The notes under the pieces were generated by a model, which had not been told where the DNA came from, searched no databases, and was given only the letters and a program-made list of their open reading frames with translations. 64,000 bases of DNA from Halodesulfovibrio sp. (GTDB taxonomy: Bacteria > Desulfobacterota > Desulfovibrionia > Desulfovibrionales > Desulfovibrionaceae): positions 1 to 64,000 of the forward strand of contig NZ_JADMLB010000070.1 in NCBI RefSeq assembly GCF_015482765.1, in the 5' to 3' direction. Below, piece after piece: positions 34,520 through 42,693 of this stretch; position 1 is the stretch's first letter; each line of letters starts with the position of its first letter. A program made the position numbers and the translations under genes.

Positions 34520-36589
34520 ATGCCCAAACAGATTCTCAAGCGAGACGGTTGCATCGAAACTTGGTCCCTCGAACGAATTGCCCAAGCTATCCTCAAAGCA
34601 CTCAAAAGCAGTGGTATCAAAGACCCACTTCTTTCCAAAAGACTTGCACGCAAAGTTGAAGAAAAACTTGCAAATGTAGAAGCTCCTGAACAAGAGCAAG
34701 TACAAGACACTGTTCAACAAGTACTCATGGAAGCTCGCTTGTACGCTGTAGCAGAGCGTTACATTATTTACCGTGAAAAACGCCGCGAAATGCGCACTCA
34801 AGATCAGGCTTACTTTGACGTTTCCAGCATGATCGAAAGCTACCTTGACCGTAGCGACTGGCGCGTTAACGAAAACTCCAACATGGGTCACTCATTTCAG
34901 GGTCTTATCCTGCATATGGCTGGTTCTGTTCAGGCTCGTTACGTGCTCGAAAAATACCCGGAAGAAATCCGTCAGGCACACACCCACGGGTACTTCCACA
35001 TTCACGATCTTTCCTTCGGCCTCGCCGGTTACTGCTCCGGCTGGAGCCTGCGTGATCTGCTGCTTGAAGGTTTCAACCTTGAAGGTCGCTGCTGCTCAGC
35101 ACCTGCAAAGCACTTTGATTCCGCATGCGGTCAGATTGTAAACTTCCTCGGTACCCTGCAGAACGAATGGTCCGGCGCACAGGCATTCAACAACGTTGAT
35201 ACCTACCTTGCTCCGTTCATCCGTAATGACAACCTCGATTACCCGACTGTTCGTCAGCAGATTCAGAAGCTTGTTTACAACCTGAACACCACTTCCCGTT
35301 GGGGCGGCCAGAGCCCGTTCACCAACTTTACTTTTGATATGGTTGTTCCTGCTCATATTGCAAAAGAACCTATCATCATCGGCGGTGCATTCCAGGATAC
35401 TACCTACGGTGACTACCAGAAAGAAATGGATATGATTAACCGTGCGTTCCTCGAGGTTATGCTCGAAGGCGACGCAGACGGCCGTATCTTCTCTTTCCCT
35501 ATTCCTACATACAACGTTACCAAAGATTTTGACTGGGATTCCAAACCGGCTCAGCTTCTTATGGAACTTACTGCTAAATACGGTGTTCCGTACTTCCAGA
35601 ACTTCATCAACTCCGACCTTAATCCGGAAGATGTTCGTTCTATGTGCTGCCGTTTGCAGATGGACCTTCGCGAAATCCGCAAAAAAACCGGCGGCCTCTT
35701 CGGCGCGGGCGACCTCACCGGTTCCATCGGTGTTGTTACCCTGAACCTGCCTAAACTTGCTTACCTTGCGCACAACGAAGAAGACTTCCTCGACCTCGTT
35801 GAAGAATACGCAGAAATGGCAAAAGAATCTCTCGAGTTCAAACGCAAACTTTGCCAGCAGAACCTCGAAGCAGGCATGTTCCCGTTCTCACGCCGTTACC
35901 TCAAAAACGGGTACAAAGGTCACTTCTCCACCATCGGTCTCATCGGTGGTCACGAAGCATGCCTCAACCTGCTTGGTAAAGGTATCGAGTCTGAAAGCGG
36001 TCTGCGCCTCATGCGTCGTGTTCTCAACCACCTGCGCGCTCTTACAGTGCGTTTCCAGGAAGAGACCGGCAACCTGTACAACCTTGAAGCAACCCCAGGT
36101 GAAGGCACTTGTTACCGTCTGGCAAAAACAGACAAAGACCTCTACGCGGACATCGTTTCCGCCGGTAACGAAGTTCCTTACTACACCAACTCCACCCTGC
36201 TTCCAGTAGGTCTTACAAGCGACGTATTCTACGCTCTTGAGCACCAGAATGAGCTTCAGACTCTGTACAATGGCGGTACCGTATTCCACTCCTTCCTCGG
36301 CGAAGCAGTACCGGAACCGGAAAGTGTAAAGAACTACCTCATCAAAGCGATGACAAATACCAAAATTCCTTACATCTCCGTAACTCCTACCTTCTCCATT
36401 TGTAAGGAACACGGCTACATCAACGGCGAACACTTCAACTGCCCTACCTGCGGTAATGAAGCTGAAGTATACACCCGTGTTGTAGGCTACTACCGTCCGG
36501 TTAAACGCTGGAACAAAGGTAAACAGGAAGAATACCGTCAGCGTCAGGAATATGCTCTGACTGCACTCACTGATTGCAGCTGCGGTTAA
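34520..36589 (+). CDS. nrdD: Anaerobic (class III) ribonucleoside-triphosphate reductase
   Basis: Oxygen-sensitive glycyl-radical enzyme that makes deoxynucleotides. It has 689 residues. An ATP-cone allosteric domain occupies about 1-90 (QILKRDGCIETWSLERIAQA). The barrel follows, then the zinc site CKEHGYINGEHFNCPTCG, and the radical glycine in RVVGYYRPV, Gly656. The ATG at 34520 (MPKQILK) has GGAG five bases upstream; 11 further codons are open to 34487. The activase gene nrdG is not adjacent and must lie elsewhere. Control by the cobalamin riboswitch implies that this B12-independent enzyme is spared when B12 is available, presumably because a class II enzyme takes over (inference). Confidence 0.96.
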   Translation: MPKQILKRDGCIETWSLERIAQAILKALKSSGIKDPLLSKRLARKVEEKLANVEAPEQEQVQDTVQQVLMEARLYAVAERYIIYREKRREMRTQDQAYFDVSSMIESYLDRSDWRVNENSNMGHSFQGLILHMAGSVQARYVLEKYPEEIRQAHTHGYFHIHDLSFGLAGYCSGWSLRDLLLEGFNLEGRCCSAPAKHFDSACGQIVNFLGTLQNEWSGAQAFNNVDTYLAPFIRNDNLDYPTVRQQIQKLVYNLNTTSRWGGQSPFTNFTFDMVVPAHIAKEPIIIGGAFQDTTYGDYQKEMDMINRAFLEVMLEGDADGRIFSFPIPTYNVTKDFDWDSKPAQLLMELTAKYGVPYFQNFINSDLNPEDVRSMCCRLQMDLREIRKKTGGLFGAGDLTGSIGVVTLNLPKLAYLAHNEEDFLDLVEEYAEMAKESLEFKRKLCQQNLEAGMFPFSRRYLKNGYKGHFSTIGLIGGHEACLNLLGKGIESESGLRLMRRVLNHLRALTVRFQEETGNLYNLEATPGEGTCYRLAKTDKDLYADIVSAGNEVPYYTNSTLLPVGLTSDVFYALEHQNELQTLYNGGTVFHSFLGEAVPEPESVKNYLIKAMTNTKIPYISVTPTFSICKEHGYINGEHFNCPTCGNEAEVYTRVVGYYRPVKRWNKGKQEEYRQRQEYALTALTDCSCG

Positions 36590-36615
36590 TCCTTTCCGAC
36601 AGACTACATACAACA

Positions 36616-36650
36616 AAAGCCGTTCTGCTTATGCAGAACGGCTTTTTTAT
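36616..36650. terminator. Terminator after nrdD, shared with the UPF0210 gene
   Basis: AAAAGCCGTTCTGC-TTAT-GCAGAACGGCTTTTTT: a stem of at least 11 pairs with a T run rightwards and AAAA on the left. Confidence 0.85.
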
Positions 36651-36670
36651 TTTGTATGAAAAAAACTATG

Positions 36671-38041
36671 CTAGTTTTTCAAACTATGGATCGGTGCAGG
36701 AATACGTCCGCCTAGGTTGATAAACGGCTCTGCGTTACCACCCGGAACAGCCATAATCTGCGCTTCACCCAGAAGACCGCCGAATGAAACGTTATCTCCC
36801 ACGCCTTTGCCCGGAACAGGAATGATACGTACAGCAGTTGTTTTGCTGTTGATCATACCGATTGCCATTTCATCGGCAATAATACCGGAAAGGGTTGAAG
36901 CGGAGGTGTCGCCCGGTACTGCTACCATATCAAGCCCTACAGAGCAGACACTTGTCATGGCTTCGAGTTTTTCCATGGTCAGCGCGCCTGAAGCAGCGGC
37001 TGCCGCGATACTGGAGTCTTCTGATACCGGAATAAAGGCACCGGACAATCCACCCACATGAGAGGATGCGAACGCGCCGCCTTTTTTCACTGCATCGTTG
37101 AGCATTGCCAGTACTGCGGTGGAACCCGGAGCACCGATTGAGGACAGACCGATGGCTTCAAAAATTTCACCAACGGAGTCACCTACCTCCGGTGTCGGAG
37201 CCAGAGAAAGGTCTGCTACACCGAACGGCAGGCTGAGACGTTCTGCCACTTCTTTACCGATAATTTCGCCCACGCGGGTTACTTTAAATGCGGTACGTTT
37301 AATAACTTCTGCAATATCCCCGAGACTTTTGGCACTGCCGTCCTGCACTGCGCGGTCAATGGCTTTTTTAACAACGCCGGGACCGGAGACACCCACGTTG
37401 ATAACCGCTTCCGGCTCACCCACACCAAGGTAGGCACCAGCCATAAACGGTACATCCTGCGGAATGTTGGCAAAAACAACAAGCTTGGCGCAGCCAAGTC
37501 CGTCTTTATCCGCGGTACGGCTTGCAATGTCTTTAATGCGCTGACCCATAAGCGCCACTGCATCCATGTTAATACCGCTTCTTGAAGACGCAACGTTAAT
37601 TGAGGAACACACGCGCTGCGTAACTGCCAATGCTTCCGGAAGAGAATCAATAAGAGCACGATCGCCTTTGGTCATGCCTTTCTCTACCAGTGCACCGAAA
37701 CCGCCGAGAAAATCTACGCCGGCTTCCTGAGCTGCTTCGTCCAGAATCTGACACGCTTTTACCATCTGTTCCGGCGTGTATGATGCACAGACAACGCCCA
37801 TAGGGCTTACACTGATGCGTTTGTTAACGATAGGGATACCGTACTTGTCGCCCACTTCATTACAAGTAGCCACAAGCTTTTTTGAATAATGTCTGATCTT
37901 GGTACGAACCCGATCTGCAAACACGTCAAAGTCGTGGCTTGCACAGTCAAAAAGGCTGACACCAAGGGTTACGGTACGAACATCCAAATGCTCGTTTCGG
38001 AGCATTGCCAGCGTGCTGAGCACTTCGCGATCTGAAAGCAT
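36671..38041 (-). CDS. UPF0210 / PFL-family protein
   Basis: A 456-residue cytoplasmic protein of the UPF0210 family. It has long Gly/Ala-rich conserved blocks such as [63 protein letters not shown] and [12 protein letters not shown]. The family is structurally related to pyruvate-formate-lyase-like proteins, but no glycyl-radical motif is present, and its biochemical role is unknown. The gene follows an ACT-domain gene by 86 bases on the same strand. The same pairing (UPF0237 ACT protein with UPF0210) is widespread in Firmicutes and archaea, which suggests a conserved two-protein unit. Confidence 0.92.
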   Translation of the reverse strand: MLSDREVLSTLAMLRNEHLDVRTVTLGVSLFDCASHDFDVFADRVRTKIRHYSKKLVATCNEVGDKYGIPIVNKRISVSPMGVVCASYTPEQMVKACQILDEAAQEAGVDFLGGFGALVEKGMTKGDRALIDSLPEALAVTQRVCSSINVASSRSGINMDAVALMGQRIKDIASRTADKDGLGCAKLVVFANIPQDVPFMAGAYLGVGEPEAVINVGVSGPGVVKKAIDRAVQDGSAKSLGDIAEVIKRTAFKVTRVGEIIGKEVAERLSLPFGVADLSLAPTPEVGDSVGEIFEAIGLSSIGAPGSTAVLAMLNDAVKKGGAFASSHVGGLSGAFIPVSEDSSIAAAAASGALTMEKLEAMTSVCSVGLDMVAVPGDTSASTLSGIIADEMAIGMINSKTTAVRIIPVPGKGVGDNVSFGGLLGEAQIMAVPGGNAEPFINLGGRIPAPIHSLKN

Positions 38042-38127
38042 CTTTTTTCCTTATAAAATGATAGCTAAAAAACTCATCTTACACAGACGGTGACAAAAAT
38101 TTCCCAGTAGTTGTCACCTGCCTGAAG

Positions 38128-38691
38128 CTACACAGGTTGAACCCTGTGCACTGCTTCGAAAATATCCCTGTGCTGAAGACTGACGCGAAGAGAAAGTTCC
38201 TCCGCTTTAGTATTCAATGCATCACGCAGAGCCGCAAGCTCCACGGAACCGGGAACAATAACCTCAAAAACAATGAGGGCATGTCCGTCCGGCTGATCGG
38301 CAGGGACAATAGCTTTCAGGTTGGCAATATTCACATTGTGCTCTCCCAGAATACCTGAGATTGCCGCTACGAGCCCGTGTTGATCCGGCCCGTCTACGCT
38401 GACCACAAACGATTGTGGATCTTCAGCTGTCCAGCTCCTACCGTCGTAAAGGCGTGCTGTAACACTGAGGTCTACCTGTCGTTCAGCAAGCCCTTTCACC
38501 AGTGCTTCCTGCAAAGAGTCTACGGTGGTACCGTCCGGCATTTCTGCGATGACGATAGCGGCAAACTCACTATGCAGGATAGTTTGGCTTACTTCATTAA
38601 TGTTGCACTCCAGACCTGTAAGCAGGCTGGAGACCGCATGTACGACTCCCGGACCATCTTTGCCGAGAAATGATACAACTACCTTTTTCAT
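38128..38691 (-). CDS. Double ACT-domain regulatory protein (GcvR-like)
   Basis: A 187-residue protein made of two ACT domains. Domain 1 starts KKVVVSFLGKDGPGVVHAVS and domain 2 VVSVDGPDQHGLVAAISGIL; both carry the Gly in the loop typical of amino-acid binding. No DNA-binding or catalytic domain is attached, as in GcvR, so it probably acts by binding a ligand and a partner protein. The ATG at 38691 has GGAG eight bases upstream; the frame extends six codons further. It lies upstream of, and is likely co-transcribed with, the UPF0210 gene. Confidence 0.88.
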   Translation of the reverse strand: MKKVVVSFLGKDGPGVVHAVSSLLTGLECNINEVSQTILHSEFAAIVIAEMPDGTTVDSLQEALVKGLAERQVDLSVTARLYDGRSWTAEDPQSFVVSVDGPDQHGLVAAISGILGEHNVNIANLKAIVPADQPDGHALIVFEVIVPGSVELAALRDALNTKAEELSLRVSLQHRDIFEAVHRVQPV

Positions 38692-38979
38692 ATTTTGCAC
38701 TCCAAACATATAGATTCAGCGAGATTGATTGCCTCTTCAAATAATGTCAAGCCTAACTCCATAAAGAGCATGGACAAAGCTTAGCTGAAGTTCCCGCTGT
38801 TCATACCGGAACCGTGTACTCAGATATCCTGCGCGTCTTGCATTCCGTTACTCATTTCCTACCAAACCAATCCGGTAACACTATGTTTTATAAAACATAT
38901 TTTACATTCCATGCAGCTTATGCAAAGACACAGCTTATTTCACAAAACATGTTTTCACATAAGTTCAAAGGATATTTTC

Positions 38980-39672
38980 ATGAAAAAGATCGGATTATTA
39001 GGCGGAATGACATGGGGTTCTACTATTGAATACTACCGCCTCTTAAATGAAGAAACACGCAACCGCCTCGGCGGGCTGCATTCCTGCAAAATCCTTCTGG
39101 ACAGTGTTGATTTTGCCGAATTCCGTGAGCTTATCAGCAAAGACGACTGGGTTTCTGTAGGCACCAAACTGGCACAGGCAGGATTGAATGTTGAAGCAGG
39201 CGGTGCAGATATGGTGCTGATTGGTGCGAACACCATGCATCGTGTGGCAGATACTGTTCAGGGGGCGTTGGAAATTCCGGTTATCCATATTGCGGACGCT
39301 ATTGCTGCTAAGGCGAACGAACTGAACGTGAAAAAGCTTGGTCTGCTCGGAACAGCTTTCACCATGGAACAAGATTTTATCAGCAAGCCGCTGGCTGAAA
39401 AATATGACCTTGAAATCATCACACCGAATGAAGATGACCGCTCTGTGGTACACAACAGTATCTTTGATGAATTTGCGCATGGTAAATTTCTCGACAGTAC
39501 CCGCAAAGAATACCTGCGCGTTATTGCAGCGCTTAAAGAGAACGGGGCTGAAGCTGTTGTTCTCGGTTGTACCGAAATCGGGCTGCTGCTCAAATCTACC
39601 GAATGCGGCGTACCGTTAATCGATACAGTACAAGCACACGTTGATGCTGCGCTGGACAAAGCGATTGTTTAA
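38980..39672 (+). CDS. Aspartate/glutamate racemase family protein
   Basis: A 230-residue racemase of the Asp/Glu family, with the opening MKKIGLLGGMTWGSTIEYYR typical of aspartate racemases and E. coli YgeA. The second catalytic cysteine is present in VVLGCTEIGLL (Cys197). The first, normally in a CNTxH motif, is replaced by alanine in LIGANTMHRVAD (Ala83). In the E. coli L-Asp/Glu-specific enzyme the same position is a threonine, so this atypical subgroup is the best match. AAAGGA precedes the ATG at 38980. The substrate and direction cannot be fixed. It is a single-gene unit with a terminator. Confidence 0.88.
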   Translation: MKKIGLLGGMTWGSTIEYYRLLNEETRNRLGGLHSCKILLDSVDFAEFRELISKDDWVSVGTKLAQAGLNVEAGGADMVLIGANTMHRVADTVQGALEIPVIHIADAIAAKANELNVKKLGLLGTAFTMEQDFISKPLAEKYDLEIITPNEDDRSVVHNSIFDEFAHGKFLDSTRKEYLRVIAALKENGAEAVVLGCTEIGLLLKSTECGVPLIDTVQAHVDAALDKAIV

Positions 39673-39692
39673 CAACAATCATCTCGAAGAAA

Positions 39693-39725
39693 CAAAAAAA
39701 GCCACGCTATGCGTGGCTTTTTTTA
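39693..39725. terminator. Bidirectional terminator, racemase / metal permease
   Basis: AGCCACGC-TAT-GCGTGGCT (39700-39718) with seven A on the left and seven T on the right. Confidence 0.88.
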
Positions 39726-39746
39726 TGATTCAAAGGCAACTATGTC

Positions 39747-40841
39747 TTAATGACAGCCGCAAGTCTCACCATGATGATGTCCACGGCGTTTAATAAACTG
39801 ACGACCGACAAGGAAGAGCAAAAGAATTGCTGAGGCATAGGCGATAATGCCGTGCTCATGTGCTTCCACATTGTTAATCCAAGAAAATACGGACAGACCA
39901 AGTTTTGCGTAAAGCCAGTTTACGGCGAGCCCCAAAATCACGGATGTTACAGCAATGGAAGAAACATAAATCATCGCAACACGCTTACCGAGGGTTTGTG
40001 CCACAACAGTGATTGTCGCTGCGTTTGTTGCTGGCCCAGCCAGAAGAAAAACAAGTGCGCCGCCCGGTGAAAGTCCCTTCAAAGCTAATGCGGCAGCGAT
40101 TGGTGTTGACGCTGTTGCACAGACGTACATCGGTACACCGATGAAGACCATAAGGATCATGCTCAAAAGACCGTCGCCTACGTAATCCTGAAAGAATGTT
40201 ACCGGCAGGAAGGTTGAAACAACAGCAGCAATCAAAATACCGATGAGCAGCCATTTTCCGATATCTGCAACCAACTCACCAAAGGCAAACTGCATACCGG
40301 AGGTAAATTTTTCTTTAAACGTATTTCCCACAGAATGCGATGAGCAGCAGCCTGAAGTGCATTCCTCTTTCTCAAGAGTTGTAGGCTTGAAGTTAAGCGG
40401 CGTGAACTCCACTTTTCCCGGTTTAGGCTTTTCAGGAAACATATCTACGAGTGTCCCTGCTGTAAGAGCAGAAATAAATGCAGCAAACGGACGGACAATT
40501 GTCATAATAGGATCAAGCAGCGCATAGGTGATTGCAATAGAGTCTACACCTGTTTCCGGAGTTGAAATCATAAAGGAAGTGGTAGCCCCTTTACTTGCAC
40601 CTTGCTGACGAAGCCCTGCCGCGGCAGGGATAACACCGCAAGAACATAAAGGAAGTGGAATACCGAACAAAGAAGCTTTAACGACTGCTCCTTTTGTTTT
40701 ACTACCAAGGTGACGTGCTACAAAATCATCAGGCAGAAAACCTTTCAGCAACCCAGCGACAAAGAAGCCGAACAGAACGTACGGGGCAGCTTCCAGCAGG
40801 ATCTCCCAGACTTCTGTTACGTATTGTAATGCAATTTCCAT
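39747..40841 (-). CDS. SO_0444-type permease, probable metal (Cu/Zn) efflux
   Basis: A 364-residue integral membrane protein of the DUF318/YraQ group, SO_0444 subfamily, with 8-10 hydrophobic segments. The signature GIPLPLCSCGVIPAAAGLR is intact. The central loop has CTSGCCSSHS and the C-terminus HHHGETCGCH; both are Cys/His-rich and suited to soft-metal binding. The family has been linked to copper or zinc efflux, and an ArsR-type operator lies directly upstream, which supports metal control. CAGAGGT precedes the ATG. Convergent with the racemase. Which metal is moved is not determinable. Confidence 0.86.
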   Translation of the reverse strand: MEIALQYVTEVWEILLEAAPYVLFGFFVAGLLKGFLPDDFVARHLGSKTKGAVVKASLFGIPLPLCSCGVIPAAAGLRQQGASKGATTSFMISTPETGVDSIAITYALLDPIMTIVRPFAAFISALTAGTLVDMFPEKPKPGKVEFTPLNFKPTTLEKEECTSGCCSSHSVGNTFKEKFTSGMQFAFGELVADIGKWLLIGILIAAVVSTFLPVTFFQDYVGDGLLSMILMVFIGVPMYVCATASTPIAAALALKGLSPGGALVFLLAGPATNAATITVVAQTLGKRVAMIYVSSIAVTSVILGLAVNWLYAKLGLSVFSWINNVEAHEHGIIAYASAILLLFLVGRQFIKRRGHHHGETCGCH

Positions 40842-40860
40842 ATATTACCTCTGAAATAAA

Positions 40861-40890
40861 ATTACGTATGAATATGTGTTCATATGTAAT
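40861..40890 (-). promoter_or_regulatory. ArsR/SmtB-type operator upstream of the metal permease
   Basis: ATTACGTATGAA (40861-40872) and TTCATATGTAAT (40879-40890) form a 12-base inverted repeat with one mismatch and a 6-base spacer, 19 bases before the permease start. The inner TATGAA-N6-TTCATA matches the usual site of ArsR/SmtB metal-sensing repressors. The repressor gene is not in this window. Confidence 0.65.
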
Positions 40891-40964
40891 TAAGGCAGAA
40901 GCCTCCACGGGTCAAGTGGATAGATCAAAAGTTTCCATTCTCTTTTCATCATGCTGAAATACCA

Positions 40965-40996
40965 TAAAAAAAAGGGACATCTTTTCAGATGTCCCT
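40965..40996 (-). terminator. Terminator of the lysozyme-fold gene
   Basis: AGGGACATC (40973-40981) and GATGTCCCT (40988-40996). On the minus strand the stem is followed by eight T, so it ends the gene at 41111-42244 before the permease operator. Confidence 0.8.
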
Positions 40997-41110
40997 TCTA
41001 CATACAATATGATGCATAGGTTGCTAGTCTATAGAGTGGTCAACGTTCCGTCATGTAACCGTTGTCAAAAATATGAGTCGGTTATTTTCGGATATGCCAA
41101 CGTTTTCACC

Positions 41111-42244
41111 TTATGCAAGCATAGATAACGCCACGGTCAGCTCGGCATTAAGTCTGCTCTGCACACTTGCCTGAATCTGAGGTGAAGAGGTAGCAAACTC
41201 TTTTGTGCGCTGTGCGTATACGTTTTTAATAAACGCTTCCTGCATCTCTTCTGAGAAGCCGCCTGTTGCGCCAAAAGCTTTTGCAAAGATTTTTACTGCG
41301 CCGCTAGGCCCGTGCTGGAGAGAAGTGGAAAGTAACACTTCTTCCATGGCACTGCTCATGCGAGCCACGTTCATTTTATCCTGAAGCACGCTCGCCACCG
41401 GTGTGAAGTAGCGGGACTGCATGAAGGCATCCTGCATTTTCTCAAACCGTACAGGATCAATGCTTGCTACTTCCTGCCAAGCTGTTGGCATTTCGCCTTG
41501 TCTTGAACCTGTATTCACATCACCGGCTGCTCGCAAATGCAGTGAAATATCCGATGCATGTGTATCAAGATATGTCAAAAAATCGTCCATTGTTCCGCGC
41601 GCGGAGGAGAACTGGTATTTACCATATGATGTTCCGCCCGTTGCATCGTAGCCAATGGCAGCAATATTTCCGGCTGCGCCGGATTCGAACATTGTAGCTA
41701 ATGAACCACGAACTTCATTAGTTACAACAGGTTCTACCCTGTTTGCCTCATTCTGATCAGCACTATCACCCATAGCGCTTTCAGAGGCTTGAACTGTGCT
41801 TTTTACAGCTTCACTGACAATTTCCCGACTCATCATTCCTTCCAGATTAACTGGAATACCACTGGCAGAAGCTGTCTCGAGCTGATTTTTTTCAGCTGCT
41901 TCTGTCAATGCTTTGAGCGCACCGCTTAATACAGTCGGCTCTACGGACGATGTGTTGATAAGTGTTGCCAGAGCAGAAACGTTACGCAGGTTCATTCCTG
42001 AACGTGCTGACTTCTCTGCTTCTGTCAGTCCAAAATATTGATATTGAATAGGTAACGCCGCAGTATTCGTAGATTGCGTTGATGCCATGGCATCCGCAAT
42101 CTGCTGCGGTTCTCTAAGCAAGGCTTCGAAGCGGCTCATGCCGTTATCAGATGCAGCATCATTAAGTAAATTCGCACCATTGCGTCTCTTAGAATGCTGC
42201 AGGGCTCCCTGAACCTGCGTCATTGAGATTTGGGTAACAGACAT
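41111..42244 (-). CDS. Lysozyme-fold (VgrG-related) protein, putative peptidoglycan hydrolase
   Basis: A 377-residue protein without a signal peptide. The first 190 residues are Ala/Ser/Thr-rich and likely unstructured. The C-terminal 180 residues carry MFESGAAGNIAAIGYDATGG and TSYGKYQFSSARGTMDDFL, the pattern of lysozyme-like domains in VgrG-related and phage-tail proteins, with Glu of FESG as candidate catalytic residue. AGGAGG precedes the ATG, and a sigma-54-like promoter lies 51 bases upstream. In many Desulfovibrio relatives sigma-54 drives flagellar genes, so a wall-cutting role in flagellum assembly is a plausible but unproven guess. It is monocistronic. Confidence 0.75.
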   Translation of the reverse strand: MSVTQISMTQVQGALQHSKRRNGANLLNDAASDNGMSRFEALLREPQQIADAMASTQSTNTAALPIQYQYFGLTEAEKSARSGMNLRNVSALATLINTSSVEPTVLSGALKALTEAAEKNQLETASASGIPVNLEGMMSREIVSEAVKSTVQASESAMGDSADQNEANRVEPVVTNEVRGSLATMFESGAAGNIAAIGYDATGGTSYGKYQFSSARGTMDDFLTYLDTHASDISLHLRAAGDVNTGSRQGEMPTAWQEVASIDPVRFEKMQDAFMQSRYFTPVASVLQDKMNVARMSSAMEEVLLSTSLQHGPSGAVKIFAKAFGATGGFSEEMQEAFIKNVYAQRTKEFATSSPQIQASVQSRLNAELTVALSMLA

Positions 42245-42294
42245 AATATTCCTCCTAAAGCTCCCCCGAGCTCGACAACGTACGGCTCCTATTC

Positions 42295-42310
42295 AGCAAT
42301 TAGAATGCCA
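42295..42310 (-). promoter_or_regulatory. Sigma-54 promoter for the lysozyme-fold gene
   Basis: Read on the minus strand, TGGCATTCTAATTGCT matches TGGCAYRNNNNTTGCW at all but one position, with exact GG-N10-GC spacing. The predicted start site would give a leader of about 38 bases. A tandem repeat, ACTCGTTAG-ACTCGTTAT, lies just upstream (42311-42328 region). Confidence 0.68.
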
Positions 42311-42693
42311 ACTCGTTAGACTCGTTATAATCCGTGGGCTAGAGGCTTTCCGATAGTAATCACTCACTTTAGTTATCGAACAAAATGTCAGTAAATTGAA
42401 CACCATTAACTGCTGTAATAGATCCTGTTTCAGTAACAGCAACTTCTCAACCTGTATCATTTCCTTACTGCAATCATTTTGTAATATAGAGACAACGATA
42501 GAAAAGCCGGAAATTTTGCATTGTTCTTCAGGAACATATACCGTTGTAATCATAATTTTAGAAAATCGGCACTTGACGCTGACAGCATTTGCCGTATCTT
42601 CCCTTAACGGAAAAACGCTTAGCATCTGGTACACCTATTGATTTCTTTGTGGTGCCAGGTATTCCTTAACCAACATCGGAAACAGGACATTCA
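42311..42693. other. Gap between the lysozyme-fold gene and topA
   Basis: No convincing gene; the minus frame at 42293-42634 lacks a ribosome site and family features. The region should contain activator sites for the sigma-54 promoter on the left and the topA promoter on the right. I could not place -35/-10 boxes for topA with confidence. Confidence 0.45.

Noticed and set aside
42293-42634. 113-codon minus-strand frame between the lysozyme-fold gene and topA
   Set aside because: It covers the sigma-54 promoter, lacks a ribosome site and resembles no family.
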